From Takashimella koratensis (taxonomy: Eukaryota > Basidiomycota > Tremellomycetes > Trichosporonales > Tetragoniomycetaceae), in contig BCKT01000003.1 of assembly GCA_003116875.1 (NCBI GenBank), forward strand, positions 1,869,185-1,933,184: a stretch of DNA of 64,000 nt, written 5' to 3'. The notes below the pieces were generated by a model. It was not told the origin of the DNA and did no database searches. It saw only the letters and a list, made by a program, of their open reading frames with translations. Positions 23,701-34,891 of this stretch are shown here, piece by piece (position 1 is the first letter of the stretch; the number at the start of each line of letters is the position of its first letter). The position numbers were made by a program, and so were the translations under genes.

Positions 23701-24218
23701 AAACGGGTCAAGAGGGACTCGAGTGATGCTATCCGGTCTTTCAATTCGACAATCTCGGTCGTGTTGTCACTGGTATACGGTCAGCTGGGGCATTTTGCGC
23801 CATTTCCGAGTGTCAAGATAGCGACGTACCCGGGACGTTTCTTCACTCTAATACCGTTGGGGCAGATTTCGACGCATCCTCTGCGTACGCAATTGGAGCA
23901 GGGCACTGGGTTGGATCAGTTGATTCAATTGGGTCTGTCTCATAAAGGAAGCCAAATCGTGTCGGGGAGGCTCAACCACTCACCGTCACGGTCGCATTTG
24001 AGCTTGAGTCGGTGACACTCTGGAAGTCTCGTCAGCCGAGTGGCGGAAGAGAGCGGAGGCGTTGAACCTACTCCAAACTTACCGGCACAGCTTAGCTGCC
24101 GCTTTCCTCGCACCTCCTCGCGGTCCTCGTACTTGACCCGTTTGGCCTGGGGTCCAGGTCCAGCTGACCCCGACCCGGAGGGTGCGCTAGACCCGCTGTG
24201 TGTGCTCGAGGGCTCCAT
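20706..24218 (-). CDS. Zn2Cys6 transcription factor with fungal_trans domain
   Basis: This is a many-exon minus-strand gene from ATG 24218 to TGA 20706. The binuclear zinc cluster is spread over three exons: 'LSCAECHRLKLKCDRD', then a Cys-rich piece with 'PCSNCVRRGCVEICPNGI', giving six Cys in Zn2Cys6 order. A nuclear-localisation-like 'PQAKRVKYEDREEVRGKRQ' precedes it. A dimerisation-type helix follows ('ELKDRIASLESLLTRFVGD'). The middle homology region includes 'QELSLVFAILAMGAIHNLDF', 'MGLHRDGKRWNLPDDVIEER' and 'VFWECHTIDVFQ', typical of PF04082. The C-terminus is Gly-rich and ends with a Trp/Asn-rich exon closing '...QTWDPRGT'. The target genes are unknown. It is divergent from the MFS transporter at 25121, a possible target. 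Confidence 0.85.
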
Positions 24219-25120
24219 TCGCGGACCCGGCGTCGGCGTGAGTGGTGTCGGAGTTGAAGGGGTGGCCGGAGGGGAGTTGGAGGGGTCAGCTGGAGCCCCT
24301 GTATGATTTGACGGCGCCGTGGTTGGCTGCTGGTCGTGGGTAATGTGGGGGTGGACAATGAGAAATTGCAGGTGGACCTGTGGGACACCGCGATCGGACC
24401 CGGGCCGGACATGGCAAGATCAACAAAGGAGCGTAGATGGGGGGAGTAATTAAGCACAAAGGAGGGGCTCAAAGGAAGGAAGGTTCAAAGGAGGGGGTTC
24501 AAAGGAGGGACTGTCCACACAACCGTGCCTGGGTTGCCGATCAACCCTCAGCCCACCCGGCCGGCCCGCCTGGCTGCATGCAGTCCCTCATATGTCTTGG
24601 GCACTAGCACTAGTCATAACGGGCGTCCTTTGGTGATACGCTTAATCAGAATAGACTCCATGGTATATCTGCGAGCGTCGTACTTGGGTCAATGCGCGTC
24701 CTCCGTTTCCCGCGGACTCCAATAGACCCCATGAACCCGTGACACATCACTTACCGTCGCTTCAGCTGTTTACCCGACCCTCTCGGCTCTGCGCCCGGTG
24801 CAATGTCCCAGCGAAGGCACTCAACAGAGGCGCGAGGCACTCGGCTCGCGCGCCAGACTCCCGACTCAACCGCCCATTTATGCGGGGTTCCACGGAGAAA
24901 AAATAACACCAGGGGCGGGGTCGGGGCCAAGGATCCCGAAAAAGAAAAAGACGAGCACCCCCCTGGAGATTTTCACTTTCCCTCTCCCTTTTCTTTTCCT
25001 CGAGTCACATCTTCCCCATTACTCAACCTCTTCAGCTAGCGACGTCGTTCGAATCGTCGCGTCTACCTCGTCCCCACCGTCTCTTCCCCGTCCCTCACCA
25101 CTTCTTCCCCACTCCGCATC
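24219..25120. other. divergent promoter region, regulator / MFS transporter
   Basis: About 900 bases separate the two start codons. Direct repeats of AAAGGAGGG-type units occur near 24450-24512. A CT-rich stretch (24970-25120) leads into the transporter ATG. Several short inverted GC-rich motifs are present, but I cannot assign binding sites. Confidence 0.45.
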
Positions 25121-26782
25121 ATGACTGACGCCCATGGCGGCCTCGAAAAGGCCATCAACAACCTCGGACCCGTTTCGGCCGAAAACGAAAATGGCAGCGA
25201 AAGCAGCCGAAAAATCGATCAGACCGTGCTTCGTTCAGCGTTGCTCAGGCTCGACATCTTCTTCCTCCCGGTCATCACGTTCATCTACTTCTTGAACTTC
25301 CTCGACCGAAGTAATATCGGAAATGCCAAGGCCGCCAACTTGTTGGTCGATCTCAACCTGACCAGTCAACAGTACTCGATCGCGTTGACCGTCACCTATG
25401 TCCCGTACATTGTGGCTGAGATGCCACTGACCTTGCTTATGAAGATCGTGTAGGTCGCCAGAGCTGTTCAGAGCTAACCTGTAGCGGACCTAACCGCCTT
25501 TTGCCCATCCTGGTTATCGCTTGGGGTCTCGTCACGACCTTCCAGGGCTTTGTTTCCAACTATGGTGGTCTCATCGCGGCGCGTTTCTTCCTCGGTCTCT
25601 GTGAGGGTGCTATTCTCCCGGGTTCCATCGCGTACCTTTCCATGTTCTACCGCCGTAACGACCTTGGCAAGCGCGTCGCGTTCTTCTTCTCTGCTACCTC
25701 GCTTGCCGGCGCGTTCAGTGGTCTCCTCGCTGCGGCCATCGTCAATATGAACGGCAAGGGCGGCAAGCACGGCTGGCAATGGATCTTTATCTTGTAAGTG
25801 ACGCTGAAGCTCAGAGCTGACCGTTCAGGGAGGGCGTCTTCACTGTCGTCTTTGGCGTCTTCGCCTTGTTCATCCTGCCGCGAACTGTCCAGACTGCGTT
25901 CTACCTCTCGCAGGAGCAGCGACAGGCGCTCACCGCCGCGATCGAGCTCGAGTCGCGCAACCACGACGACGAGGAGACCATGTCTCGAGGATCCTTGTGG
26001 GCTGCGTTCCGGTCGCTCCAAGTCTGGCTCATCTTCCTCGCCTTCTTCTGCAATGGATGTGAGTACCCTCGCTCTTGGCTCAGCTGACAGTTCAGCTGGT
26101 CTTTACGCCTTGGCCTACTTTGCTCCCACCATCGTGGCGGCGCTTGGGTACACTGGTACCTCTGTTCAGCTCCACTCCGTTCCTCCCTACGTCTGCTCCG
26201 CGTTTTTCGCCGTCCTCTGCTGCTGGTACAGTGACAGCATCCGCCACCGCGGTCTGTTTGTCATTGTCGCCGCGGCGATCGCAATCGTTGGGTATGCGCT
26301 GTTCCTCACCTCGACTAGCAAGAACGTCCTATACGCGAGCTTGTTCCTTCAAACCATCGGCCAGTACACCCTTGCTCCACTTCTTTCGACCTGGATGCGT
26401 AAGTGAAAAAGAAATCATATCAGTATGAGACTGACGCGGGACCAGCGAACAACCTCCGGAGCTACTACACTCGGGCGACCGGTATCGTTCTCGGATTTAT
26501 CGCGACCAACTCTGGCGGCATCTTGTCTACGTGAGTCATGATCATCTGATCTCGAGAGGTAGGGCTGACTTTTGTAGATGGTTGTTTCCCGCAACTGACG
26601 CGCCGAGGTATCACCGAGCTACCTCTGTTCTTTTGGGTCTTGCGTGCGCCATCATCCCGTTGGCGGCTATCAACTCTGTCTACCTGAACCGGCGTAACCG
26701 CGCCAACGCCGACGCTCCGGAGAAGAACGATGGCTCTGTGGCTGATACTGAGAGTGCCGTCAGCTTCAAGTACATTACCTGA
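25121..26782 (+). CDS. MFS transporter, Dal5/allantoate permease (ACS) family
   Basis: Six exons (25121-25449, 25485-25793, 25829-26058, 26096-26398, 26446-26530, 26578-26782) encode 486 residues with introns of only 35-47 nt. Typical anion:cation symporter features are 'FLNFLDRSNIGNAKAANL' in TM1-loop, 'GFVSNYGGLIAARFFLGLCE' and 'FYRRNDLGKRVAFFF' after TM5, and the conserved 'PNNLRSYYTRATGIVLGF' near TM10. The family takes up small organic anions such as allantoate, nicotinate and other vitamins, and some take dipeptides. The plasma membrane is expected. The substrate cannot be fixed; the neighbours (regulator upstream, feruloyl esterase downstream) allow an aromatic acid, but that is only a guess. 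Confidence 0.9.
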
Positions 26783-26931
26783 GTACATTATTACATTTGA
26801 GGCCCAAAGGCACCTTCCCGAAAATCTCCCGTCGACTCACGGCGGGCGCAGTCGTTTCGCTTCTGTCTCCATATTCATAACCGGGTCTAGCGATCCCTTG
26901 CATCGCCGACTAGCATCTCACTCATTCTACC

Positions 26932-27296
26932 CTATGCACTGTCTTTCATCCTATTACTGCGGCTGAAGAGGTTGTCAAAGGCGCTTGCGGTGAATAGCGG
27001 GGACTTTCTGAACCCGTCCGCAGTGAACTGCTAGGTTATTCAGTCAGGTGACCAAGGGAACTGGAACCAGCGAGTTGACGTACCTCCTTTTCCTCAACGA
27101 TTAGATCGAGGAAACCTCCACTTCTCTGGTTCTGGAACAGCTTGCCGACCTGAGATCTCTGCCGGACATTGGGGAAGCTCTAGCAACCCTGATCCAAGAG
27201 GCACATGATTGCGGGGTACTCGATGAAGCCGGTCAAGTTGGGGAGTGAAAAGGACGCCTCCGACGATGCCGGTTGCGGGGTCTTGCGGGGCAACAT
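26932..27296 (-). pseudogene. small gene interrupted by one in-frame TAG
   Basis: On the minus strand an ATG at 27296 opens a frame reading 'TGFIEYPAIMCLLDQGC'. It meets TAG at 27182-27180 (codon 39), then goes on in the same frame with 'SFPNVRQRSQVGKLFQNQR' and 'GGFLDLIVEEKE'. A GTACGT donor and a CTGACTGAATAACCTAG acceptor follow, then an in-phase last exon 'FTADGFRKSPLFTASAFDNL' ending with TAG at 26932. The length would be about 106 residues. Intact splice sites and conserved-looking amphipathic sequence argue that this was a real gene. I do not recognise the family. It may be a recent pseudogene, a readthrough gene, or hold a sequencing error. Confidence 0.45.
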
Positions 27297-27345
27297 TGTA
27301 GATGGTGAGTTGAGTTCGAGTTCAACGAGACTACTCTCGCCATGG

Positions 27346-27352
27346 TATAAAA
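27346..27352 (+). promoter_or_regulatory. TATA box of feruloyl esterase gene
   Basis: TATAAAA lies 59 bases upstream of the esterase ATG at 27405. It sits in the 108-base gap shared with the divergent small interrupted gene. Confidence 0.55.
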
Positions 27353-27404
27353 TCAGTGCTGAGTGAGATCAGAGGGGGACTCGCAAACGTCTCGCCTCGC
27401 AATT

Positions 27405-29176
27405 ATGTTCCGTCTCTCTGCCTTTGCCGCCTTCGCTTTGCTCCTGTCGTGTCTCTCGTCTCTGACCACTGCCGCCCCGGCACCTCCTGCGATCGGCAAA
27501 CGATGGACACTCGACTCGCTCTGTACGACCAGCTACGTTGCTTCTCTTGTCAGCGAGCTCTCTGATCTTTCCACGGTCACCTACCACCCTTCCTCCGTCA
27601 ACGCTACCATCTTTACCAACCACTCTGCCACTCCCAACGCTGGCGGACCGTTCTGGCCCCTTGTCACCGGCTTGGACTTTTGCAACGTCACCCTCTCCTT
27701 CACTCACAAGAACCTCAACGATAATGTAAGTGTCTCCAGAGTCTTCGCTGACATCAGGTCACCCTCACGCTGCAGTTCCCAGACCCAGCGGTCTATAAGA
27801 ACCGCTGGCTGACGCTTGGTGGTGGTGGCTGGTCGGTCAGCGGGACCGGCAATCTCGACGCCGGGTTGGCGTACGGCGCAGCGAGCGGTGCGACAGACGG
27901 CGGGTTCGGCTACGGTGGTCAGCTTACGGCTCAGCTCATCTCGAAAGTTAACGGCACCATCGACTGGTCACGTATCGAGAGCTTTGGCTACCAAGCGATC
28001 CACGAGCTCACGGTTACCGGTAAAGAGCTCGCCAAATCCTTTTACAACGCGACGAGCATCACTTCCTACTACATGGGTTGCTCGGAGGGTGGACGTGAGG
28101 GACACCAGTCGACCCAAAAGTACCCCAAAGACTTTAACGGTGTCGTCGCTGCTGCTCCAGCCTTCTACTTCCCCGTTGTGCAGCTCGCTCAGGCTTGGCC
28201 CAACATGGCGATGGCGCAGGCGAATCACTGGCCGAGCCCCTGTGCGTTCCAGGCGGTCTTCGAGGACGTCATCGCTGAGTGCGACCCCCTCGACGGGAAG
28301 TCGGACGGGATCGTTTCACGCTCAGAGCTTTGCTCGTATGACACTTCCAACAGTGTTGGCAAGACCTGGTCCAACTGCAACCTCACTTCGGTGACTAGCG
28401 TTGGCGCCCCGACCTCTGGCACCATCTCACAGGCGGACGCCGACGTTGTCAAGGCCATCTACCGCGGTCCGTTCACCTCCAGCGACGAGCAGATCTACTG
28501 GACTTATCGCAACGGCACCAACCTCAACGTCGAGGCTGTCGTCGCATACCAGAATGGCTCGTGGGTCAGCGGTCAAAACTTCTTCTTTGGTACCTACTAT
28601 CAAAACCTTGTGCTCAAGAACACGGTCGCTCCGACCGTCAACTACAGTACACTCTCGGTCGATGGCATCTACGAGCTCATGAAGGAGGGGCTTCAACAGT
28701 ACGGTAGCTTCACCGAGGCGACTTTCCCAGACCTGAGCGATTTCCAGGCAGCTGGGGGCAAGCTCATCCATTGGCACGGCGAGCAGGATACCAACCTCTA
28801 CCCACAGGGGTCTGCCAACTTCTTCGAGCGTGTTCAGTCGATCATGTACCCCGGATCGACCGACTATGGACCGATCAACGATTTTTACCGCTTCTTCCTT
28901 GTCCCCGGAGCCGCTCACTGCGCGATCAACTCGTACCAGCCGGATGGTCCGTTCCCTCAGTACGCTCTGCAGCAGCTCATCGACTGGGTCGAGCAAGGCA
29001 CCGCTCCTGCTTACCTGAACGGCACGACTCAGAGCGGGTCGAGCACGCAACCTGAGATTTGTCTTTGGCCGACCCGCCCGTCATGGGACAGCTCTGGCAA
29101 GTTCAGCTGCGTCCAGGCCAACGCCGCCGCAGAATTCATCCAGCCGCTCAATGCTTGGAAGGTGCACGACTATTAG
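27405..29176 (+). CDS. secreted feruloyl esterase / tannase family protein
   Basis: Two exons (27405-27725 and 27758-29176, with a 32-nt intron) encode 579 residues. A signal peptide ('FAAFALLLSCLSSLTTAAPA') begins the protein. The catalytic serine sits in 'YYMGCSEGGREGHQSTQKYP' (the CSxGG form of the tannase family PF07519, in which a Cys next to Ser pairs by disulfide with a Cys next to His). The acid is in 'HGEQDTNLYPQG' and the His in 'VPGAAHCAIN'. A Ca-binding-like acidic loop 'ECDPLDGKSDGIVS' is present, as in this family. Many NxS/T sites fit secretion. The enzyme would release ferulic or related hydroxycinnamic or gallic acids from plant cell-wall esters. Feruloyl esterase against tannase cannot be separated by eye. 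Confidence 0.92.
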
Positions 29177-29692
29177 TTGGGCGGGCGTATGACTACTATG
29201 TCGGGGGTTGAAAATAGTTCCTTGTCTTGGCTTTTCTCGGCCAAAGTAAAATCTACAATCGAAATGCATTTGTGGTGATTCGAATTTCGGGGAGAAATGG
29301 TGTGACAGGAGGTCATGACGCACATTCCAGCGAATCCAACACTGCCGCCTGGGGGGGGGGGGGGGGCTCCTGACGCGTAGATTCATTGAAAAGGCGCTAA
29401 AAGACAGGATGTGGCAACTCAGCATTGCGACATCGGGGCGACCAGATGGCGAATCGTCAGGCATGCGGTACATGCGGTCTACAAGATCCCGGAAGTCTGC
29501 TCAAGCATTGAACTTCTGTACCATTCCTGCTTCGCTTAGTGAAGTCGTTGCTACTTATGGCGTCAGCGCGATGCATATGGACGACCGAGCACGGCACCTT
29601 TGAACCGCTCACACGGACCGTTCGGCGACTCTCAACCTATAAAAGCATACAACAGAGCGATCCGACTGCACGTCACCTTCAGACTCCCCAAA
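29177..29692. other. intergenic with poly-G run and permease TATA box
   Basis: This holds the 3' flank of the esterase and the promoter of the permease. A 16-base G run is at 29351. TATAAAA at 29638-29644 lies 55 bases before the permease ATG at 29693. I see no coding exon. Confidence 0.5.
29351..29366 (+). repeat. 16-base G homopolymer
   Basis: An uninterrupted run of 16 G lies about 175 bases after the esterase stop codon. It matches the run at 6000-6015 in length. Confidence 0.9.
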
Positions 29693-31662
29693 ATGGCGTA
29701 CGGAAAAGACGTTCCCAGTCCAGATCCGAGCACAACGGTGTCCGAGCCTGATTGGCAGGGCGACTACAAAGCTGGTAGCCTGGAGTACATCGCCCAGGTC
29801 GCGGAAAATGGTGGTGGGGCAACCTACCAGGAAGTCAGTGGAGCGCCAATTGAGACGAAATCACCTCTTGGTCTCTCGGCTGGGTGGATCACCATCATCG
29901 CGTTGAACTTGAACCAGATGATTGGTACCGGTGTATTCTCAACTCGTAGGTTACTCAAACCTGGCGCCAGCTGATATAAAGCCTCCAGCATTCTGTCCAA
30001 CACCGGCTCTGTCGGTCTTAGCTTGATCTATTGGGGTCTGGGTTTCCTCATCTCAGCGTGTGGCCTTGCAATCTACGTCGAGCTGGCATCTTACTTCCCC
30101 TCAAGGTCCGGAGCCGAAGCGGTCTACTTGGAACAGGCATACCCTCGACCAAAGTACTTTTTCCCAGTCACCTTTGCCGTTCAGTCTGTCATCTTGTCTT
30201 TCAGCTCCAGTAACGCCATTGGTGAGTGTTACTCCCATCATTGTGCTGACACGCAGTCGCGGCGCAGTATTTGTACAAAATGGCAGGCAAGACGCCCACC
30301 AATTGGGAGCAAAAGGGAGTGGCAGTCGCTGTCTACTCCGTTGCGGCCATTCGTGAGTGATAGAGTTGGGCTTGGGCTAATTGCAGTCGTCATCTGCAAC
30401 ACTCGAGTCGGTTACTGGGTCAACGCGGGTACCGGCTTGATCAAAATTGTGACACTCATCTTGTAAGTTTGGTCTTCCGTTTCTCGCCTGACCGTTTCAG
30501 CATCAGTATTACTGGCCTCGTCGTTCTTGGCGGCCATACTTCGATCCAAGACCCCACTGCCAACTTCCGCGATGCTTTCGCTGGGACTTCTAGCAGTGGC
30601 TACAGCATCGCAAATGCTCTCTACAAAATCACCTTCTCGTACGCTGGATACGCCAACGCTTTCAACGTCGTCGGAGAGGTGAAAAACCCCGTCAAGACCA
30701 TCCGAAAGTCGGCACCGGCCTCGCTCCTTATTGTGGCGATTCTTTACGTTCTGTGCAACGTTGCTTACTTTGCAGCAGGTTCGTCATCCATCTTGAACCA
30801 AGCTAACCGACAGTGCCCAAGGCTCAGATTAAGGCCGGATCTCTTACCGCCGCCAATCTCTTCTTCACCGCCGTTTTTGGTGCAAACGCCGCCAAGGGTC
30901 TCAATTTCCTCGTCGTCATTAGCTCTTTCGGAAACCTCATTGGTGTCCTCATTGGACAATCACGAATGCTTCGTGAAATCGGACGGTATGTCAGGATTAT
31001 GTGTCGTCACTGAGACAACAGGCAAGGCACTCTCCCCTTCCCCCGCTTCTGGGCGGGTACCAAGCCCTTCGGGACCCCAATTGGGCCGTACCTCTTGAAG
31101 TGGGGCTTGACTGTTATCATGATCATCGGTCCTCCTGCCGGTGACGCCTTCAACTTTGTCGTCGACCTTGCCATCTACCCTTCATCCTTCTTCCTGTTCC
31201 TCATGGCTCTTGGGATTTACTTCATTCGGCACCAGCGCAAGAAGCTCGGTCTCGGCCGCGGCGACTTCCGTGCTTGGGACGTGGCGATCATTTTCTTCTT
31301 GGCTGTCCAGCTGTTCTTGCTCATCATGCCGTGGTACCCTCCTCTCGGCGGTGCTCACGGTGGTGACGTGAGCTTCTGGTATGCGACGTACTGCGCGGTC
31401 GGTCTTGGAATGTGAGTCACCCTGTCTGAATAGCGCTGACTTCAGTATCGCGTTGTGTGCTTTCTACTACTGGGTGTGGATTCATCTCCTTCCTCGACTC
31501 GGAGGGTATCAGATCAGGCCGACGATCATTCACGTGCCGGGTGGAGGGGTCAGTCATGCTTTGGTGAAAGTGAAGAACGACGAGTTGGAAAAATGGGACG
31601 CCGAGCACGACCCAAGCGGTAACTTGCTCCAACAGGAAACGCTTGACGCTGCGCAGCCGTAG
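29693..31662 (+). CDS. amino-acid permease, LAT/methionine permease (MUP)-like
   Basis: This multi-exon gene has introns of about 30-40 nt; exon 1 is 29693-29945 and exon 2 starts near 29983. A hydrophilic N-terminus of ~65 residues precedes 'LGLSAGWITIIALNLNQMIG' and 'GTGVFSTPSSILSNTGSVG', which spans the first intron and matches the first unwound helix of yeast Mup1/Mup3-type methionine permeases of the LAT/APC family. 'SRSGAEAVYLEQAYPRPKYF' and 'YKITFSYAGYANAFNVVGEV' are further family segments. About 12 hydrophobic helices are present. It is probably a plasma-membrane importer of methionine or other neutral amino acids. It ends at TAG 31662, 96 bases from the convergent methyltransferase. 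Confidence 0.88.
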
Positions 31663-31758
31663 TGAACACATGGATGAGCGAGAATGAACGTCAGAATAAG
31701 GGATGGATATAATTACATGAATGAATCAACTTTTACGGTGTCGTCTCACAGCTTCAGC

Positions 31759-32752
31759 TCAGCTCGCCTCCGGCTTCTTGGCCGTAACAATCAGGGCGCA
31801 GCTCGTAATGTAACACGGGCCGTCACCGAAATCAGAACGCATGATCTCCTCAATCTTCTTGAAGATCTCCCACCCTTCCTTCTTCTTCACCTCTTCGGGC
31901 AACATCTTCGTCATCAGCATCACCACGACTCGCATCTTCATCGCGAATTCGGTCGGGTTGTTGGCGGGGTGCCTAACATTCGCCGCCTCGATCTTGATGT
32001 CAGTGAGTCCGAGGCTTTCGAGAGTTTCGCGGACAAACGTGCGGTCATGCCAGTAGCCGTTGGCCAGCATCATCGTTGCGGACTGAGTGGTACGGACGTT
32101 CGGTGCGGTGGGTATGAGGGTGATGGCGTGAGATAGGAGGTGGAAGAGACCCATGTGCGCCCATGTTGTGAACGCAAGTGTGTCTCCCCGACGCAGGACT
32201 CGGATTGACTCTGTCCATCAGCACCGTTTGCTTCGGATCTCACCTTTGAGCGCATCGATCGGCTTGGGCAAAAGCATGTATACCATGTTGGCAGTAACGT
32301 GGGTGAAGTGATCGTGCGGCAGTCCATTTGCCTGGCGTTAGTGGATCACATCCTACCCAGTAACTCACCAGCGCATCAAGCTGTTTGACTTCTACGCCCG
32401 GCCAATTCTTTTGCTCCGCCTTGCGTTTGACCGCATCAACCAGGCTCGGGTCGATATCCCCACACGTGATGTTGATGCCGTCAGCCAGTCGATGGAGAGT
32501 TGCATCATCTTGGAGATATGTCTCGACGAGCTGCCCAAGGCCGGTCCCTACGTCGAACAGGACAACCTTGCCTGGACTAGAAACCTCACTCGAGGCGGGG
32601 CACCCTGTGGTGGTCGACAGCTGCGGTGGAGGGAGAAGCAGACCCATCTGCCTCAGAAGTATGTTCGCCGTCGAGGTGGTAACATACTCGGTCCCCTCGT
32701 ACGCCTCAGCAAGGTTGGAGGTGAGCCAGAGCTCGGGCGTCCACTTGTCCAT
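31759..32752 (-). CDS. class I SAM-dependent methyltransferase
   Basis: Three exons (32752-32369, 32331-32244, 32210-31759) encode 307 residues from the 'MDKWTPELW' start. Another in-frame ATG lies at 32833, but the shorter start fits the family better. Motif I is 'VVLFDVGTGLGQLVETYL', the acidic post-I residue lies in 'NITCGDIDPSLVDAVKRKA', and 'HDHFTHVTANMVYMLLPKP' is motif IV-V. This layout is common in fungal small-molecule methyltransferases, including those of secondary metabolism. The substrate is unknown. It lies between two amino-acid permease genes and ends convergent to the first. Confidence 0.82.
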
Positions 32753-32856
32753 GGTGTTTAAGGAGAACGGGGAACCTAGATGATGACTTGGGTGTTTTAT
32801 GCATGCGTTGACGTCGACGATCTCGGCCTTCAATCCAAGATTATGAATACATCCAT

Positions 32857-34671
32857 CTACTCGTCCGCAACGCCCTGCCAGGCTGTCTCGGTCCCGTCCT
32901 GAGGGCCTTCAAAGTGCTTGCGCCCCCAAACAAACCAATCCATCAGCGAAATCAATGCCATGGCCGCTAACACCGCGACGCTGTAGTCTGGTGACGTCAG
33001 TAGGTTCCTTTCGGCGGTGCGCACTCATCTCGTCCCCGTCGGGGCTTGGGGTCAACGGGAACAGCCACATAACGGTCGTGAAGATACACCAGATCACGGT
33101 GACGATGTTCGCAACCCAGCCGACGATCCCAAGCTTGAGCCAGCGACCAGGGTTCATCTTACGGCCCCGGAGCATGAGCTGGATTGCCGGGATCGCGTAC
33201 GAGATGTTGCCAAGGATGATACAACACGCGATGATGGAGTTGTATACCGTGGTGGAGGCGACATAGAGGACGCCGAGGATGGTTACTCCAAAGAAAGAGA
33301 AGAAGAGCGGGAGGACTGGGACACGGAAGCGAGGGTGGATTCGCGCAATCGCCTCGGACTTGGGGAACCCGCGGTCGCGCGAAAACGACCAACTACATCG
33401 TCAGTTTGTTCCGCCGTCGACTTACATCAACCGGGAGGTCGCCTGGTGGACCGAGTTGCTCGAGATGGTTAAAACCACGAGGAAGCAGGTCATGAATACT
33501 ACACCCGCCGCAGGACTGCGCGTGGCCTGAACAATGATTGTGAGGAAGGGAAGCCTGGTGTTAGTCAAGACTAAGGACACAACTCACTCGCTGCTTGTTG
33601 CGGCATCGAGGTCCTGGATGCAGTAGAGGAGGCCCACGGAGAAGGCAAAGCCAGTGAGGAAGCTGGTATGAGCCACGCATGTGATGATGACCTACCCCAT
33701 GCCAACAGTGGACAACAGTGCGTAGGGCACAGTCTTGGCTGGTGACAAACAGTCCTCGGCGATGTGGATGGCCCCGTCCAATCCCGCAAAGACATAGGCT
33801 ACGGTCAGTGATGTTTTGACATGGATGTACCTGGGTTGACGATGCCAGTGGCCACGACGACAAAGCCGTTGTTCCATCCGATGTCATTGGTATATGTGCC
33901 CCAGACGAACCTGTTGTCAGCCAAGTCAAACCCAGACCCACTTGTTGTCCTGGTACGACGGCGCGGCGGCGACGCAGGTAATCAAGATGGCGAGGAACAC
34001 GATCGTCGAGTAGAACAGGAAGATTGTGCCCATCTTGGGCGAGCTTGAGGTAGCAAGCACGTTGTAGAGGAAGGAGATGATGTTCACGGCTTCAAAGACA
34101 AGGAAGACTTGCCACCGTTCGATTACAAAGTCCGGATGGTACAGCTGCACCAGGGCGAAGACCACCTCGGCGAGGATGATGACGACGGAGGCAACGATGG
34201 TGAGCCAGGAGAAGATGGTGATCCACCCGACGGCAAATGACACTGGTCGCCGAGATCGAGGCCCAGCAAGCAGCGACGACCACACGTACTGCCGTCAGAG
34301 AGGCCGATGTTAGAGCTTACCTGACCTCCCGCGGATGGGTACGCCGACGCCATCTCTCCAAGAGACAGCGCCAGGAACAGGTTAATGATGGACGTCCCGA
34401 TCAGGCCATATAGGACCACCGGAGTACCTCCCTGAGACAGTCCGATAACCTATGGGTCAGTCTTGAGCAGATGAGGTCACTCACGATCGTCGAGCTCATC
34501 GCGGCCCAGCCATTGCAGACTGCTGTTAGCGAGTTTTCGGGTTCCGCACTCACTCGACATGGCAAGGCCGATGATCGACAGCGCGGTAATGTTGCGTTTC
34601 AACGTCGGCTTGCCGGCCTCTTGCGCGTACGCTACCTCGTCCGAGGTCCCTTTCATTTTGGATTCGCCCAT
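32857..34671 (-). CDS. APC permease, choline/GABA (ACT) family
   Basis: This is a multi-exon minus-strand gene with short introns, from ATG 34671 to TAG 32857. Segments are 'LKRNITALSIIGLAMSVCNG' at TM1, 'GEMASAYPSAGGQYVWSSLL' (the conserved SAYPxAGGQY motif of the amino-acid/choline transporter family), 'GLDGAIHIAEDCLSPAKTVP' (DxxxHxAEE-like motif in the TM6-7 loop) and 'TSRLMWSFSRDRGFPKSE'. These are the marks of yeast Hnm1/Uga4-like permeases. Candidate substrates are choline, GABA, or another amino acid. Its promoter is shared with the divergent dipeptidase gene, which suggests joint use of peptide-derived amino acids. Confidence 0.9.
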
Positions 34672-34891
34672 TGCTGATGTTTCATGGAGCGGGTGGACCA
34701 CTTGTGGACGGACCACCTTTTATATGGATTCCATTGTTGTTGCCGCTGCTGACGTTGTAGATAAGTTCAGAGCTAAAACCCACTTTTCAACAACCCGCAC
34801 CCACTTTTGCCCCCACCCTTGCCCCCACCCTACTCTTGTTGCCCACCTCGGATATCTGAAAGTAAACCATACATTGAACATCCACACAACC
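34672..34891. promoter_or_regulatory. bidirectional promoter, permease (-) / dipeptidase (+)
   Basis: A 220-base gap separates the two start codons. On the minus strand TATAAAAGG (34725-34717) stands 46 bases before the permease ATG. Near the dipeptidase, copies of CCCCACCCT/CCCCCACCC (34802-34832) and a CACAAC leader occur. Confidence 0.6.
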
